Source: a bacterium (GTDB lineage Bacteria; JAUVQV01; DATDCY01). From it: a stretch of DNA of 14,491 nt. Positions within the stretch are counted from its first letter, which is position 1, and the number at the start of each line of letters is the position of its first letter. Positions 5,982 through 14,491 of this stretch are shown here, piece after piece. Below the pieces are notes generated by a model. That model was not told where the DNA came from. It saw nothing but the letters and a program-made list of their open reading frames with translations, and searched no databases. A program made the translations under genes and the position numbers. The DNA lies in contig DATDCY010000344.1 of the NCBI GenBank assembly GCA_036524115.1, positions 1 through 14,491 of the forward strand, read 5' to 3'.

Positions 5982-7275
5982 CGCTTCCCTTGCCTCCCTG
6001 CCCCGCCGGGGGTTCCTTCAGGTTGAAAAGCTTGCGTGCGACCTCCAGGGTGACCCCCGCGTCCGGCGTCTGGGAGCTCTCCTTGAGCACGGTGAGCGGG
6101 CTGTGGAGGATCTTGTTCACGAGCGACTGGGTCAGCAGCGCCACCTGCTCGCGGTCCTTCTCGGCGAGGTGCTGCAGCTTCCCGAGGCTCTTTTCCAGCT
6201 CCGCCGCGCGCATCGCGTCCACCTGCTGGCGCAGTTGCACGATGGTCGGCACCACCTGGAGCGAGGCAATCCACTTCTCGAAGGTGCCGACCTCCTGGTC
6301 GACGAGCTGCTCGGCCTTCTCGGCCTCCTTGCGCCGCTCCTTGACGTTGGCGTCCACGACCGACTGCAGGTCGTCCACGTTGTAGAGATACGCGTTGTCG
6401 ACGTCGTTCACCGACGGCTCGATGTCGCGCGGCACGGCGATGTCGATGAAGAACATCGGCCGGTGCTTGCGGCGCACCATGACCCGCTTCACGTCCTCGC
6501 CGCGGATGATGAAGTGCGGCGCCCCGGTCGAGGAGATGACGATGTCCGCCAGCGCCATCTGCTCGAAGAGGTCGTCGAACTTCACCGCCGAGCCGCCGAA
6601 CTCCTTCGCCAGCTCGACCGCCTTCTCGAAGGTCCGGTTGACGACGAAGACCTCGCGCACGCCGCTGGAGACCAGGTGCTTGACGGCCAGCTCGGCCATC
6701 TCGCCCGCGCCGACGATCATCGCCGAGCGCCCCTCGATCTCACCGAAGATCTTCTTGGCCAGCTCGACCGCGGCGAAGCTCACCGAGACGGCGCTGCGCG
6801 AGATCTCGGTCTCGGTGCGCACGAGCTTGGCGACCGAGAGCGCCTTCTTCAGGAGCCGGTCGAGCACCGCGCCGATCGCGCCGGCCTCGCGGGCGTACTG
6901 GTAGGCGTCCTTGACCTGGCCGAGGATCTGCGGCTCGCCGACGACGAGCGAGTCCAGGCTCGAGGCGACGCGGAAGAGGTGGCGCACGGCCTCCGGGCCG
7001 GCGTGCAGGTACAGGTGTGGCGCCAGCTCGGCCTCGGGCACCTCGTGGTGGCGGGCGACGAAGGCGCGCACCGCCGCCGCCCCCTCCTCGCGGCCCTCGA
7101 CCACCGCGGTGATCTCGACGCGGTTGCAGGTCGAGAGGATCATCGTCTCGCGCACCCCCGCGGCCGCGTGCAGCGCGCGCAGCGGCTCGTGGATCGACTT
7201 CTCCGGGAACGCGACGCGCTCGCGAATGTGCACCGGCGCGGTCTTGTGGTTCAGGCCGACAACGATGATGTCCAT
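5968..7275 (-). CDS. hemA: Glutamyl-tRNA reductase
   Basis: This 435-residue NADPH-dependent enzyme reduces glutamyl-tRNA(Glu) to glutamate-1-semialdehyde, the first committed step of C5-pathway tetrapyrrole synthesis. The catalytic domain shows GLNHKTAPVHIRE (7-19), nucleophile Cys50 in STCNRVEI and His99 in VRHLF. SLVVGEPQILGQVK (110-122) and SRSAVSVSFAAVELA follow. The NADPH site is GAGEMAE from residue 189. A coiled dimerisation tail with LVNKILHSPLTVLK closes the protein. The ATG at 7273-7275 has AGGA eight bases upstream. It starts 9 bp after the ccsA/hemX-like gene and overlaps hemC by 14 bp, so the three look translationally linked. The protein ends in a short Gly/Ser-rich tail. Confidence 0.98.
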   Translation of the reverse strand: MDIIVVGLNHKTAPVHIRERVAFPEKSIHEPLRALHAAAGVRETMILSTCNRVEITAVVEGREEGAAAVRAFVARHHEVPEAELAPHLYLHAGPEAVRHLFRVASSLDSLVVGEPQILGQVKDAYQYAREAGAIGAVLDRLLKKALSVAKLVRTETEISRSAVSVSFAAVELAKKIFGEIEGRSAMIVGAGEMAELAVKHLVSSGVREVFVVNRTFEKAVELAKEFGGSAVKFDDLFEQMALADIVISSTGAPHFIIRGEDVKRVMVRRKHRPMFFIDIAVPRDIEPSVNDVDNAYLYNVDDLQSVVDANVKERRKEAEKAEQLVDQEVGTFEKWIASLQVVPTIVQLRQQVDAMRAAELEKSLGKLQHLAEKDREQVALLTQSLVNKILHSPLTVLKESSQTPDAGVTLEVARKLFNLKEPPAGQGGKGSDGAH

Positions 7276-7284
7276 CAGCGGATC

Positions 7285-8103
7285 CTAATTGTAGGAGTGG
7301 AGGCCGCCGAGGAGGAGGTTGACTCCCAGGAAGGTGAAGAGCACCGCGAGGAAGCCGGCGATGGAGAGCCACGCGGCCTTGCGCCCGCGCCAGCCGACGG
7401 TGAGTCGCGCGTGGACGAGGGCGGCGTAGATGAACCAGGTGATGAGCGACCAGGTCTCCTTCGGGTCCCAGCTCCAGTAGGAGCCCCAGGCGTTCTCGGC
7501 CCAGAGCGCGCCGGTGATGATGCCGAGGGTCAGCAGCGGGAAGCCCACCGTCAGGCTGCGGTAGTTCACGCGGTCGAGCAGGTCGAGCGACGGCAGCCGG
7601 TGGTAGAACGCGCCGGCCAGGCGCCGCTTGAGCTGGCGCTCCTGCACGAGGTAGAGCACGCCGCCCGCGAAGGCCACGACGAAGAACGCGTCGCCGACGA
7701 AGGCGAGCGTCGTGTGCACGTAGAGCCAGTTGCTCTGCAGCGCCGGCACCAGCGGGGTGACGGTCGTGTCGAGGGTCAGCGAGAACGCGGAGAGGATGAA
7801 CGCGATCGGCACCACGATCGCCCCGAGCACGGGCGCCGGGAGCTTCACCTGGAGGACGATGAACGCCACGACCACCGCCCACGAGAAGAAGTTCAGCGAC
7901 TCGAAGAGGTTCGTGATCGGGAAATAGCCGGAAGCGGCCCAGCGTGCGAGGAAGAAGCCGGTGTGCAGGAGGACGCCGACGCCGGTCGCCAGCCGCCCGA
8001 CCCGGGCGGCCATGTCGCGCTGGGTCGCGAGGAACCCAAGATACCCGAGGGTCCCGACCGCGTAGAGGGCCAGCGCCGCCTGGAAGAGCCTGACGTTCAG
8101 CAT
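7285..8103 (-). CDS. CcsA/HemX-family cytochrome c assembly membrane protein
   Basis: This 272-residue polytopic membrane protein has about eight hydrophobic segments. It carries the tryptophan-rich heme-handling WWD motif WGSYWSWDPKETWSLITW (206-223), the family NLFESL block (65-70), and histidines His47, His130, His231 and His269 placed like the heme ligands of the family. CcsA-type proteins, with a CcsB/ResB partner not seen here, move heme across the membrane for attachment to cytochrome c. Bacillus HemX is a related protein encoded beside hemA. The ATG at 8101-8103 is chosen because GGGAG lies five bases upstream; the longer frame reaching 8322 runs through the promoter and has no membrane-protein character. 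It is the first gene of the heme operon. Whether it acts in System II assembly or modulates HemA cannot be told from sequence alone. Confidence 0.93.
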   Translation of the reverse strand: MLNVRLFQAALALYAVGTLGYLGFLATQRDMAARVGRLATGVGVLLHTGFFLARWAASGYFPITNLFESLNFFSWAVVVAFIVLQVKLPAPVLGAIVVPIAFILSAFSLTLDTTVTPLVPALQSNWLYVHTTLAFVGDAFFVVAFAGGVLYLVQERQLKRRLAGAFYHRLPSLDLLDRVNYRSLTVGFPLLTLGIITGALWAENAWGSYWSWDPKETWSLITWFIYAALVHARLTVGWRGRKAAWLSIAGFLAVLFTFLGVNLLLGGLHSYN

Positions 8104-8130
8104 CCCGTCTCCCGCATCACCGTGCCTCCC

Positions 8131-8154
8131 GCCGGGGCCGCGAACGACCCCGGC
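8131..8154 (-). promoter_or_regulatory. 5'-UTR hairpin of the ccsA-hem operon
   Basis: GCCGGGG (8131-8137) and CCCCGGC (8148-8154) form a perfect 7-bp stem with a 10-base loop. With transcription starting near 8158 on the minus strand, the stem would begin within the first few bases of the mRNA, ahead of the ccsA ribosome-binding site. A 5'-stabilising role is possible. No U-tract follows, so it is not a classical attenuator. Confidence 0.45.
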
Positions 8155-8164
8155 AAAGTATGTA

Positions 8165-8193
8165 AGTATCCAAAAGGTGCCGGGGAATGTCAA
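8165..8193 (-). promoter_or_regulatory. Sigma70-type promoter of the ccsA-hemACDB operon
   Basis: Reading the minus strand, a perfect TTGACA -35 box (complement of 8188-8193) is followed after exactly 17 bp by GATACT (complement of 8165-8170), a 4 of 6 match to the -10 consensus. The local sequence is clearly more AT-rich than its surroundings. Transcription would start near 8158, about 55 bases before the ccsA-type gene. This is the best housekeeping promoter in the window. Confidence 0.7.
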
Positions 8194-8306
8194 ACCTGCG
8201 GGCGCCGCGCCGCCGCTCGCGGCTTCGCGGCCGCCACTGTGCCGGCGATACGGTGTAAAATGGCGCCGAGCTCGGATACCGGTCGTCCGAAAGAAGGGGA
8301 CCCATC

Positions 8307-11300
8307 GTGAAGGTCGACACAACCGCCCTGCTCGGTGGCCTGCCGCGCCTGCGCCAGCGCTTGCGCCGGGCGAACCTGGCGAAGAAGACCGCCGACCGCG
8401 AGCCGCCGCTGCGATCGGAGCTGTTCAGCACGGACCAGATGGAGCAGCATGGCAGGACGCTGGCCGGCCTGCACCGTTTGACCCCGGGGCACGCGCCCGA
8501 CCAGCTTCTCGCGCGGCTTTCCGAGAACGAAGGCATTCTCCGCTCCTGCCGCACCCTGCTGGCCGATGCCGTCAGGACGGACCGCCGGATCACGCCGGCC
8601 GGCGAATGGCTGCTCGACAACTTCTATCTCATCGAGGAACGGATCCGCGCGGCCAGGCGCTACCTGCCGAAGAAGTACAGCCGGGAGCTCCCTCGGCTCC
8701 TGAACGGCCCGTCCGCCGGGCTCCCCCGCGTGTACGACATCGCGCTGGAGACGATCTCGCACGGCGACGGCCGGGTGGATCCGGAGAATCTCAGCAGCTT
8801 CGTCGCGGCCTACCAGACGGTGACCGTCCTGAAGCTGGGCGAGCTGTGGGCGATCCCCATCATGCTGCGCCTCGCGCTGATCGAGAACCTGCGACGCGTC
8901 GCCGCCCGGGTCGCCGCCGACATGATCGACCGGAACCTCGCCGGTCATTGGGCGGACCAGATGGCGGAGACGGCGGAGAAGGACCCGAAGAGCCTGATCC
9001 TGGTGATCGCGGACATGGCGCGCTCGAGCCCGCCGATGACGGGCTCGTTCGTCGCGGAGTTTGCCCGCAGGCTGCAGGGACGGAGTCCCGCCCTGGCCTT
9101 GCCGCTGACCTGGATCGAGCAGCGGCTCTCCGAGTCCGGCCTGACCATCGAACAGTCGGTGCGCTCGGAGAACCAGCAACAGGCCGCCGACCAGGTGTCC
9201 CTCAGCAACAGCATCGGCGGCCTCCGCTTCCTCGGAACGATGGACTGGCGCGAGTTCGTCGAGTCGATGAGCGCCGTCGAGAAGACCCTGCGTGAAGACC
9301 CCGGGGGAACGTACGCCGCCATGGACTTCTCCACGCGCGACCGCTACCGCCACGTGGTGGAGAAGCTGGCGAAGCGCGGTCGGCTGTCGGAAGTCGAGGT
9401 GGCCCGGGAAGCTGTCCGGCTCGCCCGCGAGCGCGCCGCCGGCAACGACGGCGCTCACGGCGACGACGACCGGGCGTCTCACGTGGGCTACCACCTGATC
9501 GACGAGGGGCTGCCGCGACTCGAAAAGCTGGCACAGGTCGGCTGGTCCCCGTCCGGAGCCCTCCGGGACGTGACCTCCGGATCGCCCTTGCTCGTCTATC
9601 TGGGCGCGATCACGCTCCTGACGGCGGTCGTCACCGGGGGAATGCTGGTCAAGGGTGGTGACGGCCTGCGGTCCTGGCTGCTCGCCGTGACCGGCCTCCT
9701 CGCCGCGCTGTGCGCGAGCCAGCTCGCGGTCACCCTGGTGAACTGGCTGGCCACGCTGCTGGCAGACCCGCAGCCGCTGCCGCGCCTGGACTTCTCCAGA
9801 GGCATCCCGCCTGGGTCGCGGACCCTCGTCGTCGTCCCGACCATGCTCGCCAGCGCCGAGGGGATCGAGGAGCTGGTCGAGGCCCTGGAAGTCAGGTTTC
9901 TGGCGAATCGCGACGAGAACCTGCACTTCGGCCTGCTGACCGATTTTCGGGACGCGGCGGAGGAAACGCTGGCGGAAGACGAGCCGCTTCTGCTGCTGGC
10001 CCGGCAGAGGATCGAAGCCCTGAACGAAAAGTACCCGAAGACGACGGGCGATGCGTTCTACCTCTTCCACCGCCCGCGCCGCTGGAATGACCGCGAGCGG
10101 CTGTGGATGGGCTACGAGCGCAAGCGGGGGAAGCTGTCGGCCTTGAACGCCCTGTTGCGCGGCAGGAACGGTGACGGGGCCGACAAGCTCCCGGCGAACG
10201 GCTTCTCGCTCGTGGTCGGCGAGACCTCGGTGCTGTCGGCCGTCAGGTACGTGATCACCCTCGACACCGACACGCAGCTGCCGCGCGATGCGGCGCGGCA
10301 GTTCGTGGGCGCCATGGCGCACCCGCTGAACCGTGCGCACTACGACGAAGCCAGGGAGCGCGTCGTTGCCGGGTACGGCATCCTGCAGCCGCGTGTCGGG
10401 GTCAGTCTGCCCGGCACCAACCGCTCGCGGTACGCGCGCCTGTTCGGGAGCGATCCCGGCATCGACCCCTACACGCGCGCCGTCTCCGATGTCTACCAGG
10501 ACGTCTTCGGCGAAGGCTCGTTCATCGGCAAGGGCATCTACGATGTCGACGCCTTCGAGCGGGCGCTCGAGGGACGCTTCCCCGAGAACCGGATCCTCAG
10601 CCACGATCTCCTGGAAGGCTGTCATGCGCGCGCGGGACTGCTGAGCGACGTGATGCTGTACGAGGAGTACCCCGCCAGCTACCGCGCGGACGTGAGCCGC
10701 CGGCACCGGTGGATCCGCGGGGACTGGCAGATTGCGCAGTGGCTGCGGCAGGAGGTGCCCGGTCCCGGGCCCGCGCAGCCTCTGCGGGAGAACCCGCTCT
10801 CCGGGCTCTCGCAATGGAAGATTCTCGACAACCTCCGGCGCAGTCTCGTGCCTGCGGCATTGACCCTGCTCCTGCTGCTCGGCTGGACGGTCCTGGCGCC
10901 GGTCTGGTTCTGGACCGTGGCCGTCGTCGGGATCGTGCTGCTTCCCGCCGGGCTGGCCTCGCTCGTGGAAATGCTCCAGAAGCCGGCCGACGCGCTTCTG
11001 GGTCAGCACCTCGCCATCGCGGCGCGCTCGGCGCGCAGACGCTTCGCCCAGGCCGCCTTCGCGCTCGCGTGCCTGCCCCACGAGGCGCTGTTCAGCCTGG
11101 ACGCCATCGCGCGCACCGCGTGGCGGATGCTGACGCGCAGACGGCTTCTGGAATGGCGCCCGTCGGGGGACGCGGACGGCGGCGGGATGCAGCACGAGGG
11201 CCTCGCCGCCCACTGCCGCGCGATGTGGATCGGGCCGGCGGTGGCGGTCGCCGCCGCGATCCGTCTGTCGCTGGCGCATCCCGCTGCGCTCGCAGCGGCC

Positions 11301-14300
11301 GCACCGGTGCTGTGTCTGTGGTTTGCCTCCCCCGGCATCGCCTGGTGGGTCAGCCGGCCTCTCGCCCGCCGCGGCGCACGGCTGAGCGCCGAGCAGCTCC
11401 TCTTTCTCCGGACGATCGCCCGAAGGACCTGGGCGTTCTTCGAGAACTTCGTGGGCCCGGGAGATCATTGGCTGCCGCCGGACAACTATCAGGAGTACCG
11501 CGTCGCGACCGTCGCGCACCGCACGTCGCCGACCAACATGGGGCTGGCGCTGCTCGCGAACCTTTCGGCGCACGACTTCGGGTACATCACGGCGGGTCAG
11601 CTCGTCGAGCGCACGGCGAACGCGCTGCGCACGATGGAAGCCCTGGAACGTCACCGGGGCCACTTCTACAACTGGTACGACACCCGGACGCTCAAGCCGC
11701 TGCCGCCGCGGTACGTCTCCACCGTGGACAGCGGGAACCTCGCCGCTCACCTGCTGACCCTGCGGGCCGGCCTGCTCGCGCTCCCCGACCAGAGGATCCT
11801 GAGCCCCAGGATCTTCGACGGCCTCGCGGACACCGGCAGGATACTCCTGGACGCCGCGGCCGCCGCGTCGCCCGGGGGGGGAGCTCCCGTCGGGCTCGCC
11901 CAGCTCCGGCAGCTCCTCGATTCCGCGTGCCATTCCCCGCCGCGGACACTCGCCGACGCGCGGCGCTGCCTGGAAGAGCTGGGCGCGTCCGCCGCCGAAG
12001 CCGTCGCCCGCCTCGAGGCCGCGGATGCGGCCCCGGACAGCGAAGCCGCGTGGTGGGCACGCGCGCTTGCCGGGCAGTGCCGCGCCGCCATCGACGAGCT
12101 GGCTGCGCTGGCTCCGCCGACGATGAGCGGCACCGACGAGATCCCGACGCTGCGGGAGTTGGCCGGGTCGGGGAGCCGACCGGCCGCCGGGAGGATCGCG
12201 GCCGTCGCCGATCTCGTGCTGCAGCTGGGCGAACTGGCCCGCATGGACTATGACTTCCTGTACGACAAGACGCTTCATCTGCTGGCCATCGGGTACAACG
12301 TCGGGGAGCGCCGGCGGGACTCCAGTCACTACGACCTGCTGGCATCGGAAGCGCGATTGTCCTGTTTCGTGGCCATCGCGCAGGGACAACTGCCCCAGGA
12401 GAGCTGGTTCAGCCTCGGACGGCTGCTCGCCGCCGCGGGTGGAGAGCCGGTGCTGCTGTCCTGGAGCGGCTCGATGTTCGAATACCTGATGCCGCTCCTG
12501 GTGATGCCGACGTACGAGCACACGCTGCTCGACCAGACCTGCGTGGCGGCGGTGAACAGACAGATCGAGTACGGGAGGCAGCGCGGCGTGCCGTGGGGGA
12601 TATCGGAGTCGGGCTACAACACGGTCGACGTCCATCTCAACTACCAGTACCGCGCCTTCGGCGTGCCCGGCCTGGGGCTCAAGCGCGGCCTCGCCGATGA
12701 CCTGGTCATCGCGCCGTATGCGTCGGCCCTCGCGCTGATGGTGGCGCCCGAGGAGGCGTGCGCGAACCTGCAGCGGCTGGCCGCCGAGGGCCTTGCGGCC
12801 CGCTATGGCTTCTACGAAGCGGTCGACTACACGCCGTCACGCCAACGACGGCGGCAGGCGCGAGCGGTGGTCCGGTCGTTCATGGCGCACCACCAGGGCA
12901 TGAGCCTCCTCTCCCTGGCCCACCTGCTGCTGGACCGCCCGATGCAGAGGAGATTCGAGTCGGACCCGCTGTTCCAGGCCACCATGCTCCTGCTCCAGGA
13001 GCGGATCCCGAGGGTGACGGCCTACGCGCTGGAGACCCCCGAACTCTCCGACGTCCGTGCGTTTCCCGGTGCGGCGGAGATGCCGGCGCGCGTGTTCACC
13101 ACCCCCGGCACCCCGGTTCCGGAGGTGCAGCTGCTGTCCAACGGCCGATACCACGTGGTGGTGACGAACGCCGGCGGCGGTTACAGCAGCTGGAAGGGCC
13201 TGGCAGTGACCCGCTGGCGCGAAGACACCGCCTGCGACAACTGGGGGACGTTCTGTTACCTCCGGGACGTGGAGAGCGGCGAGTTCTGGTCGGCCGCACA
13301 CCAGCCGGCGCTCAAGCGCGCCGACGCCTACGAGGCGATCTTCACGGACGCGCGCGCGGAGTTCCGCCGCCGCGACCACGACTACGAGACGCACACGGAG
13401 ATCGTCGTCTCGCCGGAAGACGACATCGAGCTGCGCCGGATGCGCATCACGAACTCCTCGCGGCGGCGCCGGACGATCGAGGTCACGAGTTACGCGGAAG
13501 TCGTCCTCGCGTCGCCGGCCGCCGACGCGCTGCATCCGGCCTTCAGCAATCTCTTCGTCCAGACCGAAATCCTGCCCCGACAGCGCTCGATCCTCTGCAC
13601 CCGCCGGCCCCGCTCCCAGGGCGAGCACGCGCCGTGGATGTTCCACCTGATGGCGGTTCACGGGACGAAGATCGGGGACGTCTCCTACGAGACCGACCGC
13701 ATGCAGTTCGTCGGCCGGGGCAGGACCGTTGCCAACCCGCAGGCCATGAGCGGCCGGGCGAGGCCGTTGGGGGCGCTTTCAGGCAGCGCGGGATCGGTGC
13801 TCGACCCGATCGTCGCCATCCGGTGCCGGATCACGCTGGACCCGGAGGAGTCGGCGACGATAGACGTCGTCTCGGGGGTCGGGGACACCCGGGACGACTG
13901 CCTGGGCCTCGTGGAGAAGTACCAGGACCGGCGTCTCGGGGACCGCGTCTTCGATCTGGCCTGGACGCACAGCCAGGTGCTGCTGCGCCAGATCAACGCC
14001 ACGGAGGCCGACGCACAGCTCTACGGCCGCATTGCCGGCTCGGTGATCTACGCCAATTCCTCGCTGCGCGCCGAGTCGAGCATTCTCCGGAGCAACCGGC
14101 GCGGGCAGTCCGGCCTCTGGGGCTACGCCATTTCCGGGGACCTGCCGATCGTGCTGCTGCGGATAGAGGAGCTGGCCAACATCGACCTGGTGCGGCAGCT
14201 CGTCCAGGCCCACGCCTACTGGCGCCTGAAAGGACTGGCGGTGGACCTCGTGATCTGGAACGAGGATCACGGAGGGTACCGGCAACTCCTTCAGGACCAG

Positions 14301-14491
14301 ATCATGGGCCTCATTGCCGCGGGCCTCGAGGCCAACGTGAAGGAACGGCCGGGCGGCATCTTCGTGCGATCCCTGGACCAGATACCCGCCGAGGACCGCA
14401 TTCTGGTCGAGGCCGTCAGCCGCGTCATCGTCGCCGACAGCCTCGGCCCCCTTGCCGACCAGGTGAATCGGCGCGGCGTGGCGCCGCCCGC
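8307..14491 (+). CDS. ndvB: Cyclic beta-1,2-glucan synthase (NdvB/ChvB/Cgs family), 3' partial
   Basis: Frame 3 is open from GTG 8307 to the window edge, 2061 complete codons with no stop. AGGGGA (8295-8300) lies six bases before the start. The order of parts matches the inner-membrane synthase that builds cyclic beta-1,2-glucan from UDP-glucose. There is an N-terminal region (1-425) and two membrane segments (about 427-485). The GT84 domain has DTD (Asp653, Asp655), HD (Asp767) and RRHRW (798-802). Two membrane pairs follow (about 849-889 and 975-1016). A glycoamylase-like domain comes next (about 1389-1550), with FEYLMP and HHQGMS (His1528). The start of the GH94 phosphorylase-like region follows (from about 1609, WGYAISGDLP near 1938-1947). 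The GH94 catalytic barrel would lie beyond the edge; well-known homologues run near 2,800 residues. It is divergent from the heme operon with a 203-bp gap. Confidence 0.92.
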   Translation, partial: MKVDTTALLGGLPRLRQRLRRANLAKKTADREPPLRSELFSTDQMEQHGRTLAGLHRLTPGHAPDQLLARLSENEGILRSCRTLLADAVRTDRRITPAGEWLLDNFYLIEERIRAARRYLPKKYSRELPRLLNGPSAGLPRVYDIALETISHGDGRVDPENLSSFVAAYQTVTVLKLGELWAIPIMLRLALIENLRRVAARVAADMIDRNLAGHWADQMAETAEKDPKSLILVIADMARSSPPMTGSFVAEFARRLQGRSPALALPLTWIEQRLSESGLTIEQSVRSENQQQAADQVSLSNSIGGLRFLGTMDWREFVESMSAVEKTLREDPGGTYAAMDFSTRDRYRHVVEKLAKRGRLSEVEVAREAVRLARERAAGNDGAHGDDDRASHVGYHLIDEGLPRLEKLAQVGWSPSGALRDVTSGSPLLVYLGAITLLTAVVTGGMLVKGGDGLRSWLLAVTGLLAALCASQLAVTLVNWLATLLADPQPLPRLDFSRGIPPGSRTLVVVPTMLASAEGIEELVEALEVRFLANRDENLHFGLLTDFRDAAEETLAEDEPLLLLARQRIEALNEKYPKTTGDAFYLFHRPRRWNDRERLWMGYERKRGKLSALNALLRGRNGDGADKLPANGFSLVVGETSVLSAVRYVITLDTDTQLPRDAARQFVGAMAHPLNRAHYDEARERVVAGYGILQPRVGVSLPGTNRSRYARLFGSDPGIDPYTRAVSDVYQDVFGEGSFIGKGIYDVDAFERALEGRFPENRILSHDLLEGCHARAGLLSDVMLYEEYPASYRADVSRRHRWIRGDWQIAQWLRQEVPGPGPAQPLRENPLSGLSQWKILDNLRRSLVPAALTLLLLLGWTVLAPVWFWTVAVVGIVLLPAGLASLVEMLQKPADALLGQHLAIAARSARRRFAQAAFALACLPHEALFSLDAIARTAWRMLTRRRLLEWRPSGDADGGGMQHEGLAAHCRAMWIGPAVAVAAAIRLSLAHPAALAAAAPVLCLWFASPGIAWWVSRPLARRGARLSAEQLLFLRTIARRTWAFFENFVGPGDHWLPPDNYQEYRVATVAHRTSPTNMGLALLANLSAHDFGYITAGQLVERTANALRTMEALERHRGHFYNWYDTRTLKPLPPRYVSTVDSGNLAAHLLTLRAGLLALPDQRILSPRIFDGLADTGRILLDAAAAASPGGGAPVGLAQLRQLLDSACHSPPRTLADARRCLEELGASAAEAVARLEAADAAPDSEAAWWARALAGQCRAAIDELAALAPPTMSGTDEIPTLRELAGSGSRPAAGRIAAVADLVLQLGELARMDYDFLYDKTLHLLAIGYNVGERRRDSSHYDLLASEARLSCFVAIAQGQLPQESWFSLGRLLAAAGGEPVLLSWSGSMFEYLMPLLVMPTYEHTLLDQTCVAAVNRQIEYGRQRGVPWGISESGYNTVDVHLNYQYRAFGVPGLGLKRGLADDLVIAPYASALALMVAPEEACANLQRLAAEGLAARYGFYEAVDYTPSRQRRRQARAVVRSFMAHHQGMSLLSLAHLLLDRPMQRRFESDPLFQATMLLLQERIPRVTAYALETPELSDVRAFPGAAEMPARVFTTPGTPVPEVQLLSNGRYHVVVTNAGGGYSSWKGLAVTRWREDTACDNWGTFCYLRDVESGEFWSAAHQPALKRADAYEAIFTDARAEFRRRDHDYETHTEIVVSPEDDIELRRMRITNSSRRRRTIEVTSYAEVVLASPAADALHPAFSNLFVQTEILPRQRSILCTRRPRSQGEHAPWMFHLMAVHGTKIGDVSYETDRMQFVGRGRTVANPQAMSGRARPLGALSGSAGSVLDPIVAIRCRITLDPEESATIDVVSGVGDTRDDCLGLVEKYQDRRLGDRVFDLAWTHSQVLLRQINATEADAQLYGRIAGSVIYANSSLRAESSILRSNRRGQSGLWGYAISGDLPIVLLRIEELANIDLVRQLVQAHAYWRLKGLAVDLVIWNEDHGGYRQLLQDQIMGLIAAGLEANVKERPGGIFVRSLDQIPAEDRILVEAVSRVIVADSLGPLADQVNRRGVAPP

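Noticed and set aside
8256-8261. TAAAAT as a -10 box for the glucan synthase gene
   Set aside because: The hexamer matches 5 of 6, but no acceptable -35 box lies 16-18 bp upstream, so I do not list it as a promoter.
5914-8310. A 798-codon plus-strand open frame opposite hemA and ccsA
   Set aside because: It is the antisense shadow of two clearly identified genes, with low-complexity Asp/Arg/Val/His composition.
8190-12635. A 1481-codon open frame on the minus strand opposite the glucan synthase
   Set aside because: Its translation is rich in Arg, Gly, Pro and Gln with no domain, and the plus-strand frame encodes a recognisable NdvB protein throughout. Long antisense frames are expected when third positions are nearly all G or C.
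1-14491. CRISPR arrays, tRNA or rRNA genes, integrases or a defence system
   Set aside because: No regularly spaced short repeats, tRNA cloverleaf, rRNA segment or mobile-element enzyme was seen on either strand.

Overview
The window is very GC-rich and compact, and its codons strongly favour G or C in the third position. Gene content fits a Gram-negative bacterium of the Desulfobacterota/Desulfuromonadota (old Deltaproteobacteria) type: a C5-pathway heme operon headed by a CcsA/HemX-like membrane protein, a free-standing hemD, def-fmt, and a giant cyclic-glucan synthase. This placement is inferred from gene content and style. No rRNA or other marker gene is present.

Layout. (1) 1-693, plus strand: the C-terminal part of a GT4-type glycosyltransferase-like protein that lacks several signature residues of the family. 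(2) 762-2226, plus strand: def and fmt, 4 bp apart. (3) 2340-2567, plus strand: a 75-residue single-pass membrane protein with one CxxCH heme-type motif. A CRP-like palindrome lies upstream, and its 3' end overlaps the end of hemB tail to tail. (4) 8103 down to 2554, minus strand: ccsA/hemX-like, hemA, hemC, hemD, hemB. This takes glutamyl-tRNA to uroporphyrinogen III, coupled to a cytochrome c assembly-type heme protein. A good sigma70-type promoter and a 5'-UTR hairpin precede it. (5) 4374-5032: the hemC-hemD gap, filled by inverted-repeat DNA. Two 127-bp copies of one palindromic element flank two different large palindromes. (6) 8307 to the window end, plus strand: at least 2061 codons of a cyclic beta-1,2-glucan synthase (NdvB/ChvB/Cgs family), divergent from the heme operon and still open at the edge.

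How the parts work together. HemA makes glutamate-1-semialdehyde, HemB makes porphobilinogen, and HemC and HemD make uroporphyrinogen III. HemL is not in the window. CcsA/HemX-like proteins handle heme at the membrane. The small CxxCH protein could be a heme-bearing client, which would make this a heme/cytochrome c neighbourhood. Def and Fmt form the N-formyl-methionine cycle. The glucan synthase is a separate envelope function.

Most worth a second look: the palindrome block that splits the hem operon, the small CxxCH protein with its CRP-like site, and the degenerate glycosyltransferase. I found no CRISPR array, tRNA, rRNA, integrase or transposase, and no clearly new multi-gene system.
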